From contig JALOAD010000007.1 in assembly GCA_023228995.1 (NCBI GenBank), positions 24,289 to 88,288 of the forward strand: 64,000 nt of DNA, read 5' to 3'. Both the position numbers and the translations under genes were made by a program. Below the pieces are notes generated by a model, which had not been told where the DNA came from, searched no databases, and saw only the letters and a list, made by a program, of their open reading frames with translations. Source of the DNA: JALOAD01 sp023228995 [NCBI: Candidatus Muiribacterium halophilum] (GTDB lineage: Bacteria; Muiribacteriota; Muiribacteriia; Muiribacteriales). Shown here one piece after another: positions 26,308 through 34,530 of the stretch; positions within the stretch are counted from its first letter, which is position 1; each line of letters opens with the position of its first letter.

Positions 26308-27890
26308 TTTTTACCCTCCTTAACACCTTCCATCATTTCTTTTTCAAAATGTGTCATTGCATCTAAAAAAGGATTAACAGCTGCCTGTCCTAAACCACAA
26401 AAAGATGCATTTTTCATAACTTTACAAAGATCTTTCATTTTAGAAATATCACTTTTTTTCCCTTCTTTTTTGTTTAATTTTTCCATAAACTGATAAATTC
26501 TAAAAGTTCCTTCTCTGCAAGGAGTACATTTACCACAAGATTCATGCTTAAAAAACTTTGCAACACTTTTTAAATAATCATTAATATGAATATCTTCAGA
26601 TACAAATAAAATAACACCTGAACCATGTGTAAGATCTGATGATGCAAGAGTATTAAGATCTAATTTTATATCAAAATTATTAAAAGGAACAATATTTCCA
26701 GATGAACCACCAATATGGGCAAATTTGACTTTTTTACCTGAACGGGTTCCTTTTGCTATATTTTCAAAAACTTCTTTAAGAGAAATTCCCATAGGAACTT
26801 CTATAAGACCTTTTTCATTTATATCACCAAGAATTGTAAATACTTTAGTCCCAGCACTTCCTTTAACTCCAAGTTTTTTAAACCAATCACTACCATTAAG
26901 TATAATCTGAGGAATATTTGCCAAAGTTTCAACATTATTAACAATTGTTGGTTTTCCAAAAAGTCCGCAAACAGGAGGATAAGGTGGTTTTAATCTTGGC
27001 TCACCTCTTTTGCCTTCAATTGATTCAATAAGAGCTGTTTCTTCTCCACATACATAAGCTCCACCACCAAGACAAACTTCAATATTAAAAGAAAAATCTG
27101 AATCAAATATATTTTCACCTAAAAAGTTATGTTCTTCTGCATCTTTTATAGCTTTTTTTATTCTATCTATAGAAAGTTTATATTCACCTCTTACATATAT
27201 ATAACCTTTATTAGCTCCAATTGCATAAGCACATATTGCCATTGCTTCAATAACAGCGTGTGGATCTCCTTCCATTATTAATCTGTCTTTAAATGTTCCA
27301 GGTTCTCCTTCATCTGCATTACATATAACATATTTTTGACTTGATTCAGTATTATATGTAAATTCCCATTTTTTTCCTGTAGGAAATGCAGCTCCACCTC
27401 TTCCTTTTAACTCAGAATTTTTTACAATATCAATTACTTCTTTTGGAGTATTTTCATTTAATACTTTTCCAAGAGCCATATATCCATCTTTTGCTATATA
27501 TTCAATAATGTTTTCAGGATCTATAGATCCTGCATTTTTTAAAACTATTCTAACCTGTCCATCAAGTAATTTTTCTTGTTTTCCTGCACAAATATCTTTT
27601 TGAGAAGATTCTATAGCCATAAGTCTTTTTACAGGACGACCTTTTATAAGATGTTCTTCAACAAGTTCTTTTATATCTTCAGGTTTAATTCCGGTATAAA
27701 TAATACCTTCTGGATAAATTATCATACTTACGCCGTTATAACCTAAACTTCCTGTTTCAACAATTCTAATTTCATTTACAATATTTTTTTCTTTAAGTTG
27801 TTTTTCTAAAGTATCTCTTACACCTTTAGCACCTGCAAGAAGTGATGGTGTATCCATACCCAAAATAATATGCGATCTGTAAAATTTCAT
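26304..27890 (-). CDS. hydB: Reduced NuoF/HydB-like subunit lacking three Fe-S clusters
   Basis: A flavoprotein subunit linking HydA to NAD(H). The FMN/NADH core is intact (GRGGAAFPTGKKWEF; GGGAYVCGEETALIESIEG), as is the [4Fe-4S] site (ESCGKCTPC with a later Cys in SFCGLGQ). However, the N-terminal thioredoxin-like domain has lost all four [2Fe-2S] ligands. They are Cys11, 16, 48 and 52 in the 30280-32064 paralogue; here those positions are Gly11, Ser16, Ser48 and Asn52. The C-terminal two-cluster ferredoxin domain is also absent, so it is 528 aa against 594. It is probably an NADH-hydrogenase subunit with a shortened electron path. Confidence 0.92.
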   Translation of the reverse strand: MKFYRSHIILGMDTPSLLAGAKGVRDTLEKQLKEKNIVNEIRIVETGSLGYNGVSMIIYPEGIIYTGIKPEDIKELVEEHLIKGRPVKRLMAIESSQKDICAGKQEKLLDGQVRIVLKNAGSIDPENIIEYIAKDGYMALGKVLNENTPKEVIDIVKNSELKGRGGAAFPTGKKWEFTYNTESSQKYVICNADEGEPGTFKDRLIMEGDPHAVIEAMAICAYAIGANKGYIYVRGEYKLSIDRIKKAIKDAEEHNFLGENIFDSDFSFNIEVCLGGGAYVCGEETALIESIEGKRGEPRLKPPYPPVCGLFGKPTIVNNVETLANIPQIILNGSDWFKKLGVKGSAGTKVFTILGDINEKGLIEVPMGISLKEVFENIAKGTRSGKKVKFAHIGGSSGNIVPFNNFDIKLDLNTLASSDLTHGSGVILFVSEDIHINDYLKSVAKFFKHESCGKCTPCREGTFRIYQFMEKLNKKEGKKSDISKMKDLCKVMKNASFCGLGQAAVNPFLDAMTHFEKEMMEGVKEGKK

Positions 27891-27904
27891 ATCTTCCCCC
27901 TAAA

Positions 27905-28381
27905 TTATTCGTATTTTGCAATTATATCTTTTACCATTTCAGGTTTAAGATTCCCATGTACATCTTCATTAATCATAACTGCCGGTGCAACAGCACATAA
28001 ACCAAGGCAAGCACAGTGTTCAAGGGTAAACTTACCATCTTTTGTTGTTTCACCAACTTTAATGCCAAGTTCGTCTACAAAACTATTAATAACAGCTTCT
28101 GCACCTAATACATGACACGGACATGATTCACACATTCTTATTACATATTTACCTCTTTTTTTGTTTGAAAACATAGTGTAAAAAGAAGTAACACCATACA
28201 ATTTGTTTAAAGGTAATTTTGTGTAATCTGAAATTTTTTTCATACAATCATCACAAATATAATTTTCTTTACTACTATTTTGGATCTTATGAAGTATTTC
28301 CATAAGATTTCCTTTTTCTTCTGAATATTCTTTGAGAATTTTGCCAACATCAACATTGCAACAAGTCATAGTTTCCTCCAA
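27905..28381 (-). CDS. hydC: NuoE/HydC-like [2Fe-2S] subunit, set 1
   Basis: The thioredoxin-like [2Fe-2S] subunit of HydABC hydrogenases, contacting HydB. Ligands are CESCPC (Cys84 and Cys89) and CLGLC (Cys125 and Cys129). Extra cysteines (TCC near the start, ICDDC at 43-46, and ones beside each ligand pair) are unusual and might bind another metal. It is the first gene of the set 1 operon, with GGAGG before the ATG, and is 14 bp from hydB. At 158 aa it is a typical length. Confidence 0.9.
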   Translation of the reverse strand: MEETMTCCNVDVGKILKEYSEEKGNLMEILHKIQNSSKENYICDDCMKKISDYTKLPLNKLYGVTSFYTMFSNKKRGKYVIRMCESCPCHVLGAEAVINSFVDELGIKVGETTKDGKFTLEHCACLGLCAVAPAVMINEDVHGNLKPEMVKDIIAKYE

Positions 28382-28483
28382 ATTCCCTAATACAGGGATA
28401 ATGTTTTTGTATTATTGTTATATTTTAATATATAAATAAATATTAATTATGCTAGATTAAGAACTGCGACATCATGCAAGACA

Positions 28484-28509
28484 AAAAGGGCAGATTTCTC
28501 TGCCCTTTT
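28484..28509 (-). terminator. Terminator of the large hydrogenase operon
   Basis: The stem AAAAGGGCAGA/TCTGCCCTTTT with a short loop lies just after the hydA2 stop at 28515. The T-run on the minus side is short. It separates the two hydrogenase operons. Confidence 0.8.
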
Positions 28510-28514
28510 ATATT

Positions 28515-30266
28515 TTATTTTTTTAGATTTTCATAGTATTTCTGTTGTGTATAATGAGTATGCAATAACTCATGAGCTTTATGACCATTAGGTTCTCCAA
28601 GAAATTCCTTATATAGAACCTGAATTGCAGGATTTTCATGTGATTTTCTAATAGGCATATCTTTATCACCTTTATAAATTCCTTCAATTCTCTGTTTTCT
28701 GATTTCAGTAGTTGTTGGTATTGGCTGTCCGCCTCCACCTATACACCCACCAGGACAAGCCATTATCTCAATAAAATGATAATCAGCTTCTCCAGCTTGA
28801 ACTTTTTCCATAAGTTTTCTTGCATTACCAAGACCACTTGCAACAGCTACTTTTACATCAACTGGATTACCATCAATTTGTGTACTTACAGTAGCTTCTT
28901 TAAAACCATCAAGTTTAAGTCCTCTAACTCCTACATAATCAACATTTTTTATTTCATGACCTTCAATTACTTCAAGTGCGGTTCTTAATGCTGCTTCCAT
29001 AACTCCACCTGAAGCTCCAAATATAAGTCCAGCTCCTGTTGAGATTCCAATAGGATCGTCTGGTCCTTCATCAGGAAGATTTAAAAAGTCAATTTCAGAT
29101 TGTCTTATCATCTTTGCAAATTCTCTTGTAGTTATTGCAATATCAACATCTGAATATCCATCTCTTCCCATTTCAGGTCTCTTTGCCTCGCCTTTTTTAG
29201 CAGTACATGGCATAACAGATATGCTTACTATTTTTTTAGGATCTAATTTCATTTTTTCAGCAAAATAAGTTTTTACCATTGCACCCTGCATCTGTTGAGG
29301 AGATTTGCATGTTGATAGATTTGGCAGTAAATCTGGGAAAAAAGTTTCAATAAAATTTACCCAGCCTGGTGAACAGGAAGTTATCATCGGTAATGTTCCA
29401 CCGTTTTTAACTCTATTAATAAATTCGTAACCTTCTTCCATAATTGTTAAATCTGCTGCAAAATCAGTATCAAAAATATGATCAAAACCCATTCTTCTCA
29501 TAGCTGCAAATATTTTGCCAGTTACTATTGAGCCAGGTTTTAATCCAAATTCTTCTCCTAATGTAACTCTAACTGAAGGAGCAACCTGTATAACAGTTAT
29601 TTTATCAGGATTATAAATTGCATCCCAAACTTCATCAATGTTTTCATTATCTTTAAGTGCTCCAACTGGACAATTAAGAACACATTGACCACATCCAGTA
29701 CATACTGAATCTTTAAAAGGTAAATTAAATGGAGTTCCAACTTCGGAATCAAATCCTCTTTTTTGAGAAAAAATAGCTCCAACAGTCTGAACTTCATTAC
29801 ACATAGTTTCACATCTTTTACAGTATATACATTTACTTCCATCATAATTAAGTTGTAAAGTATCGTTATCCTTTCCTCTTGAACTTGTTGCTCCTCTAAA
29901 AGGAACAATATCAACTCCAAGCTCTGCTGCTAATGTCTGAAGTTCACATCTTGTATTTCTTTCACAAGTAAGACAAGCTGTTGGATGATCTGAAAGAATA
30001 AGTTCTAAAACAAATTTTCTTGTATCCCTGACTTTTTTAGTATTAGTTTTTACAATCATACCGTCAACAACAGGTGTTGTACATGAAGCCTGAAGTTTTG
30101 GATTACCTTCTATATCAACCAAACACATTCTACATGCACCGATTTTTTGTATTTCAGGTATATGACAAAGTGTAGGTATTTTAAGTCCAATCTTGTTTGC
30201 TGCTTCGAGAATGGTGCTCCCCTTTTCAACTTTTACATCCATTCCATTTATATTTATATTTAACAT
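28515..30266 (-). CDS. hydA: [FeFe]-hydrogenase catalytic subunit HydA, set 2
   Basis: Same layout as the set 1 HydA: [2Fe-2S], His-Cys3 [4Fe-4S] (HPTACLTCERNTRC), two ferredoxin clusters (CIYCKRCETMC; CTGCGQCVLNC) and the H-domain with TSCSPGW, MPCTAKKGE and EIMACPGGCIGGGGQP. At 583 aa it is close in length to the first copy, and the two look like ancient paralogues. Here it sits with a complete HydB and HydC, so this set is the better candidate for the electron-bifurcating enzyme that couples NADH and reduced ferredoxin to H2. Confidence 0.96.
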   Translation of the reverse strand: MLNININGMDVKVEKGSTILEAANKIGLKIPTLCHIPEIQKIGACRMCLVDIEGNPKLQASCTTPVVDGMIVKTNTKKVRDTRKFVLELILSDHPTACLTCERNTRCELQTLAAELGVDIVPFRGATSSRGKDNDTLQLNYDGSKCIYCKRCETMCNEVQTVGAIFSQKRGFDSEVGTPFNLPFKDSVCTGCGQCVLNCPVGALKDNENIDEVWDAIYNPDKITVIQVAPSVRVTLGEEFGLKPGSIVTGKIFAAMRRMGFDHIFDTDFAADLTIMEEGYEFINRVKNGGTLPMITSCSPGWVNFIETFFPDLLPNLSTCKSPQQMQGAMVKTYFAEKMKLDPKKIVSISVMPCTAKKGEAKRPEMGRDGYSDVDIAITTREFAKMIRQSEIDFLNLPDEGPDDPIGISTGAGLIFGASGGVMEAALRTALEVIEGHEIKNVDYVGVRGLKLDGFKEATVSTQIDGNPVDVKVAVASGLGNARKLMEKVQAGEADYHFIEIMACPGGCIGGGGQPIPTTTEIRKQRIEGIYKGDKDMPIRKSHENPAIQVLYKEFLGEPNGHKAHELLHTHYTQQKYYENLKK

Positions 30267-30279
30267 GCTAAGAAGCCTC

Positions 30280-32064
30280 CTATTCTACGGTTATAGCATC
30301 AAATGGGCATTTATCATAACACATACCACATTTAATACACGCAGTCTGATCTATAATATGCATTTCTTTTCTTTCACCAGAAATAACATTTACAGGACAA
30401 GCTCTTTTACAGACTCCGCAACCTACACATTTTTCTGTAATCTCATACTTTATAAGTGCTTTACAAACTTTAGTTTTACATTTTTTCTTTTCTATATGTT
30501 CAATATATTCATCCTCAAAATATCTTAAAGTAGAAAGAACTGGATTTGGAGCTGTTTGTCCAAGACCACAGAGAGCAGCTTCTTTTATGTTTGAAGCAAG
30601 AATTCTTAATCTGTTAAGATCTTCCATTTCTGCTCTTCCTGAAGTAATTTTTTCAAGGATTTCATACATTCTTTTAGTACCAATTCTGCAAGGTACACAT
30701 TTTCCACAGGATTCATCAACACAAAACTGCATAAAGAATTTTGCAAGATCAACCATGCAAGTATCTTCACTCATTACAATAAGTCCACCTGAACCCATCA
30801 TAGTTCCAAGTGTTTTTAATGTATCAAAATCTACTTTTATATCAAGATGTTCAGCTGGAATACATCCACCAGATGGTCCACCTGTCTGAGCAGCTTTAAA
30901 TTTCTTACCACCCAAAACTCCGCCACCTATATCAAATACAATTTCTCTTAATGAAGTTCCCATTGGGACTTCAACAAGACCTGCATTTGTAATATCACCA
31001 GCAAGAGCAAAAACTTTTGTACCAGGATTTTTTTCAGTACCAATTGTTCTAAAATGTTCCCATCCATGCTGAATTATATAAGTTATATTAGCCCAAGTTT
31101 CAACATTATTGATAACAGTAGGTTTGTTAAATAAACCTTTAACTGCCGGATAAGGTGGTCTTGGTCTTGGCTCGCCTCTTTTACCTTCAATTGATTCAAT
31201 CAAAGCTGTTTCTTCACCACAAACAAAAGCTCCAGCACCAATTCTAACATCCATATTAAATGAAAAATCAGTTCCTAGAATATTTTTGCCAAGAAGTCCA
31301 TATTTTTCAGCCTGTTTTATTGCTAAATTAAGTCTTTCAATTGCCAGAGGATATTCTGCTCTACAATATACATAACCCTGATTAGCCCCAACAGCATAAC
31401 CAGCTATCATCATGCCTTCTATAATAAGATGAGGATCTCCTTCAAGAACTGATCTATCCATAAATGCACCAGGATCACCTTCATCCGCATTACAAACTAT
31501 ATATTTTTGATCTCCTTCAGATTTAGATGTGAAATCCCATTTAACACCAGCTGGAAATCCTCCACCACCTCTACCACGAAGACCTGATTTTTTAATAATA
31601 TCTATAACTTCTGACTTGCTCATTTCAAAAGCTTTTGCACAAGCTTCATAGCCATCTCTTGCAATATATTCTTCAATTTTTGTAGGATCAATAAATCCAC
31701 AATTTCTTAGAACTATTTTTTTTTGTCTTTTAAAAAATTCTATTTCATTTATTTTTTTAATTATTTTTTCATCAGGAGTCTTATAAAGGTATTTTTCAAC
31801 AACTCTTCCTTTAACAACATGTTCTTCAACTATTTCAGCCATATTTTCAGGTTTTAGTTTTTTATAAAAAACACCCTCAGGATATATAACAGCTATAGGT
31901 CCTAATTCACATGCTCCCATACAACCTGTTTCAAGTACCATAATTTCATTTTGCAAATTATTTTCTTTTAGAGCTTTTTTTAAAGCTTCGCTAACTTCTT
32001 TACAACCTGAAGTAATACAACCAGCTCCAGCACAAACAAGTATATGCATTCTATATAAAGACAT
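30280..32064 (-). CDS. hydB: Complete HydB subunit (NuoF-like with ferredoxin domain)
   Basis: Flavin-containing NAD(H)-binding subunit of the HydABC complex. It has the N-terminal [2Fe-2S] domain with Cys11, 16, 48 and 52, the FMN/NADH core (GRGGGGFPAGVKWDF; GAGAFVCGEETALIES) and the [4Fe-4S] site (ESCGKCVPCRIG). A C-terminal two-cluster ferredoxin domain (CVGCGVCKRACP; CIKCGMCYDKCP) completes it. Structures of relatives place electron bifurcation at this flavin, with the C-terminal clusters and HydC cluster as moving carriers. The stop-start overlap with hydC is 1 nt, and the gap to hydA is 13 bp. Confidence 0.96.
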   Translation of the reverse strand: MSLYRMHILVCAGAGCITSGCKEVSEALKKALKENNLQNEIMVLETGCMGACELGPIAVIYPEGVFYKKLKPENMAEIVEEHVVKGRVVEKYLYKTPDEKIIKKINEIEFFKRQKKIVLRNCGFIDPTKIEEYIARDGYEACAKAFEMSKSEVIDIIKKSGLRGRGGGGFPAGVKWDFTSKSEGDQKYIVCNADEGDPGAFMDRSVLEGDPHLIIEGMMIAGYAVGANQGYVYCRAEYPLAIERLNLAIKQAEKYGLLGKNILGTDFSFNMDVRIGAGAFVCGEETALIESIEGKRGEPRPRPPYPAVKGLFNKPTVINNVETWANITYIIQHGWEHFRTIGTEKNPGTKVFALAGDITNAGLVEVPMGTSLREIVFDIGGGVLGGKKFKAAQTGGPSGGCIPAEHLDIKVDFDTLKTLGTMMGSGGLIVMSEDTCMVDLAKFFMQFCVDESCGKCVPCRIGTKRMYEILEKITSGRAEMEDLNRLRILASNIKEAALCGLGQTAPNPVLSTLRYFEDEYIEHIEKKKCKTKVCKALIKYEITEKCVGCGVCKRACPVNVISGERKEMHIIDQTACIKCGMCYDKCPFDAITVE

Positions 32065-32558
32065 TATTCAGCCTCCTTTTGTCTGTAACCTGCAATGATA
32101 CCGTCAATTTCTTTAGGAGAAACTCTCTTATAGATATCAACATCATTAATAGTTACGACAGGAGCAAGAGAACATGCACCAACACAACGAACTGTTTCAA
32201 GTGAAAAAAGTCCATCATTTGTTGTTTGTCCGACTTCAATACCAAGTTTGTCTACAAAATTTTCAACTAATTTATTAGCTCCACGAACATAACAAGCTGT
32301 TCCTGTACAAATCTTTATTACATATTTTCCTTTTGGAACCATAGTAAAAAAATGATAAAATGTTACTGTTCCATATACCTGCGACAGAGGAATATTCAAA
32401 CCATCAGAAATTCTTTTTTGAATATCTGGTGTCAAAGCTCCATAATGCTCTTGGACAGAATGAAGTACATTTATTAGTATTCCTTCCTTTCCACGGCTTT
32501 CTTCGACTATTCTGTCAAGTACAGAATAATCAATACAGTTACCACATTCACATGCCAT
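32064..32558 (-). CDS. hydC: HydC subunit (NuoE-like), set 2
   Basis: Thioredoxin-like [2Fe-2S] protein with ligands CTGTAC and CVGAC. It has an unusual N-terminal cysteine cluster (MACECGNC). It shares the TVTFYHFFT segment of NuoE proteins. At 164 aa it is typical. It lies between hydD and hydB with overlapping or near-overlapping junctions. Confidence 0.95.
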   Translation of the reverse strand: MACECGNCIDYSVLDRIVEESRGKEGILINVLHSVQEHYGALTPDIQKRISDGLNIPLSQVYGTVTFYHFFTMVPKGKYVIKICTGTACYVRGANKLVENFVDKLGIEVGQTTNDGLFSLETVRCVGACSLAPVVTINDVDIYKRVSPKEIDGIIAGYRQKEAE

Positions 32559-32576
32559 ATTAAGTACCTTCCCAGT

Positions 32577-32942
32577 TTATTTTTCTTCAGATGCAAAAAC
32601 CATATCACCGACGACATTTCCATTAATAACATGTTCTGCAACTATTTTTTTAGCTCCCTCAACTGTAACTTTTTTATAAATTATTTTTTGCCCGTCTTTT
32701 TCAACTTCTACAAGAGGTTCCTGCTCACAAAAACCCATACATCCTGATTGAGCTACAATAATATCTTTAAGATTTCTTTTTTGTATCTCTTCCATAAAAG
32801 CTGTTGTGACTTCTCTTGCACCAGCTGCAATACCACAAGTTCCCATTCCCACTGTGATCTTTGCACTTGCCTTTCCCTCTCTTGTTTTTAAATCATCAAG
32901 AGCTTTTTCTTTAAGCTTTCTAAGTTCGTCAAGTGTAGTCAT
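32577..32942 (-). CDS. Small thioredoxin-like [2Fe-2S] protein, HydD-like
   Basis: A single thioredoxin-fold ferredoxin domain (121 aa) with GMGTCGIAAGAR and SGCMGFCEQEP. It resembles the N-terminal domain of HydB and the small subunit called HydD in some hydrogenase operons. Three clear cysteines are visible rather than four. Its role in the complex is not well established. The start overlaps the preceding HATPase gene by 4 nt. Confidence 0.85.
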   Translation of the reverse strand: MTTLDELRKLKEKALDDLKTREGKASAKITVGMGTCGIAAGAREVTTAFMEEIQKRNLKDIIVAQSGCMGFCEQEPLVEVEKDGQKIIYKKVTVEGAKKIVAEHVINGNVVGDMVFASEEK

Positions 32943-33493
32943 ATTAATGACCTCCCAATCTTTTTTAATCCGGATAACAAATCCACTTTCAGTGCTTTCT
33001 GGACATTCATGTCATTTAGTGGGACAACATCTAATATTGCTTTCCATTCTCTAGTATCTATACTGTAAATATTATTATCTACTTTATAGATAAAAAGGAA
33101 ATCAATATGTGGATTAAGAACGATAAGAGTATGGATCACAGAAACTATATCTCCAATAGGAGGTCTATCAATATGTGAATGTTTCATGCTAGCTTTTAAT
33201 TCAGTTCCCTGCCCAGGTTCTGATGTTATAACCAGCTCACCTTCACATAAGTCTGTGATTTGTTTCACAAACGGAATTCCAAGCCCAACTTTTCTAGTCT
33301 TCCGAGTTGTTATAAAAGGGTTTGTGATTTGTTTCACAAACTCATCGCCCATGCCCTTGCCATTATCCCTGATTACCAATGAAAGTATATCATCTTTTAT
33401 ATTTTCGTCAAGTATGATTTCTACAAAGTTAGCTTGTGCACTAATTGAATTTTCTGCAAGGTCTAAAATGTTAAGTGAAAGTTCAGGCATCAT
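32939..33493 (-). CDS. HATPase-domain protein (histidine-kinase-like), HydE-type accessory
   Basis: An ATP-binding HATPase_c domain with N-box-like LDLAENSISAQA, G1 DNGKGM and G2 GLGIPFVKQ covers the first 120 residues. A short C-terminal extension follows. There is no phospho-accepting histidine domain or sensor, so it is a kinase-like regulator. Such genes accompany hydABC in several anaerobes. I prefer the ATG at 33493 (GGGGTG upstream); a start at 33508 adds five residues. It overlaps the end of the PHP gene. The name hydE used for this gene in some operons is not the maturase HydE. Confidence 0.85.
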   Translation of the reverse strand: MMPELSLNILDLAENSISAQANFVEIILDENIKDDILSLVIRDNGKGMGDEFVKQITNPFITTRKTRKVGLGIPFVKQITDLCEGELVITSEPGQGTELKASMKHSHIDRPPIGDIVSVIHTLIVLNPHIDFLFIYKVDNNIYSIDTREWKAILDVVPLNDMNVQKALKVDLLSGLKKIGRSLI

Positions 33494-34181
33494 AAAAGAA
33501 CACCCCATTTTTTATGTTTTTTAAAATACTCTTTATGTTTTTTTTAGCTTCAATAAAAAAATACCGGCGACCAATATCTTCCAAAAAATGAGCATCAGAA
33601 TTTCTAATTATTTTTTTATAATTTCCTGTGTTTTCTTTCGTAAGTTCAAAAACACATTCTTCCCAAACCGGGGGAATAAAACCCAAGCTTGCCAAAACTG
33701 AAAAATAAGATTTATCAACATGAGCAAAAAAATACATTCCACCAAGTTCATTAACTTTCGTTATAAGTTCATCAACCGGTATTGTAGCCTGATTTAAAAG
33801 TTTTTTTTCAAATTTAATTATATTTTCATCACCATCTACTTCAATCTGATATCCCATTTTATCTTCGTTAATATTAATAGGCAAAAGCTTTTTATATAAA
33901 ATATCTGATAAAATTTGAGCTTTTTTAAAATCAGGAAAAAGTGTAACAACATGAAATTCTTCTAAAACAGTAACTTCAATACCTGGAATTACAATAATTC
34001 CATTTTTTTTGCCTATTTCAACAGCAACTTTACAATTATTAGCACTATTATGATCTGTTATTGCAATAATATCTAATTTTTTTTTAATAGCTTGCTTAAT
34101 TATTTTAGAAGGTGACATTTCAAGCGAAGCACATGCAGACAATACACTATGTATATGCAGGTCTGCTTTCAATCTACTCAT
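33483..34181 (-). CDS. PHP-domain metal-dependent phosphoesterase
   Basis: The start ADLHIHS (HxH), AITDHNSA and a later NSDAH are the metal-binding motifs of PHP-family phosphatases, which hydrolyse nucleotide or sugar phosphates with two or three metals. I chose the ATG at 34181 (MSRLKADLHIHS, 232 aa) because the PHP fold begins there. Upstream in-frame starts would add unrelated hydrophobic residues overlapping the DRTGG gene. It sits between DRTGG and HATPase genes, which suggests a role in turning over a signal linked to hydrogenase control. The substrate is unknown. Confidence 0.85.
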   Translation of the reverse strand: MSRLKADLHIHSVLSACASLEMSPSKIIKQAIKKKLDIIAITDHNSANNCKVAVEIGKKNGIIVIPGIEVTVLEEFHVVTLFPDFKKAQILSDILYKKLLPININEDKMGYQIEVDGDENIIKFEKKLLNQATIPVDELITKVNELGGMYFFAHVDKSYFSVLASLGFIPPVWEECVFELTKENTGNYKKIIRNSDAHFLEDIGRRYFFIEAKKNIKSILKNIKNGVFFYDA

Positions 34182-34518
34182 ATTTTCCAGAAACACCATT
34201 ATTATATAATATACCAGCAGTTTCAAAAGCAGAAAGCTGGGTAACACCAATTATAATATTTTCATCACAGGATTTTTCAATAGTCTTTTTATCAGGCATT
34301 CTGTTGTTTGCAAGAATAATTATAGAAATATCTCTTAGCATAGCTACAGCAATTACATTTTCATGAGCAAGTATTGTAATAAGAGCAGATTCTGATGGAG
34401 CATGACCCATTACATCTGAAAGCATATCCGAAACATATCCGAATTTAACATCACAATCCTCAAAATCACCAGTCAATATTTTTAAATTCAATTTTTCAAT
34501 CATTTCAGATATTTTCAT
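34174..34518 (-). CDS. DRTGG-domain protein, first of two
   Basis: The 114 aa form one DRTGG domain (GYVSDMLSDVMGHAPSESALIT; HENVIAVAMLRDISIIILANNR). This domain is found with CBS domains and in phosphotransacetylase-like proteins and may bind nucleotides. Stand-alone copies are common in [FeFe]-hydrogenase operons. A related copy is at 36317. It overlaps the PHP start and follows the HydS-like gene by 12 bp. Confidence 0.85.
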   Translation of the reverse strand: MKISEMIEKLNLKILTGDFEDCDVKFGYVSDMLSDVMGHAPSESALITILAHENVIAVAMLRDISIIILANNRMPDKKTIEKSCDENIIIGVTQLSAFETAGILYNNGVSGKYE

Positions 34519-34530
34519 ATTAACCTCTTT

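Noticed and set aside
26304-32064. Respiratory complex I (NuoEFG)
   Set aside because: NuoE- and NuoF-like genes are joined to HydA with H-cluster motifs; there is no NuoG-type or membrane subunit.
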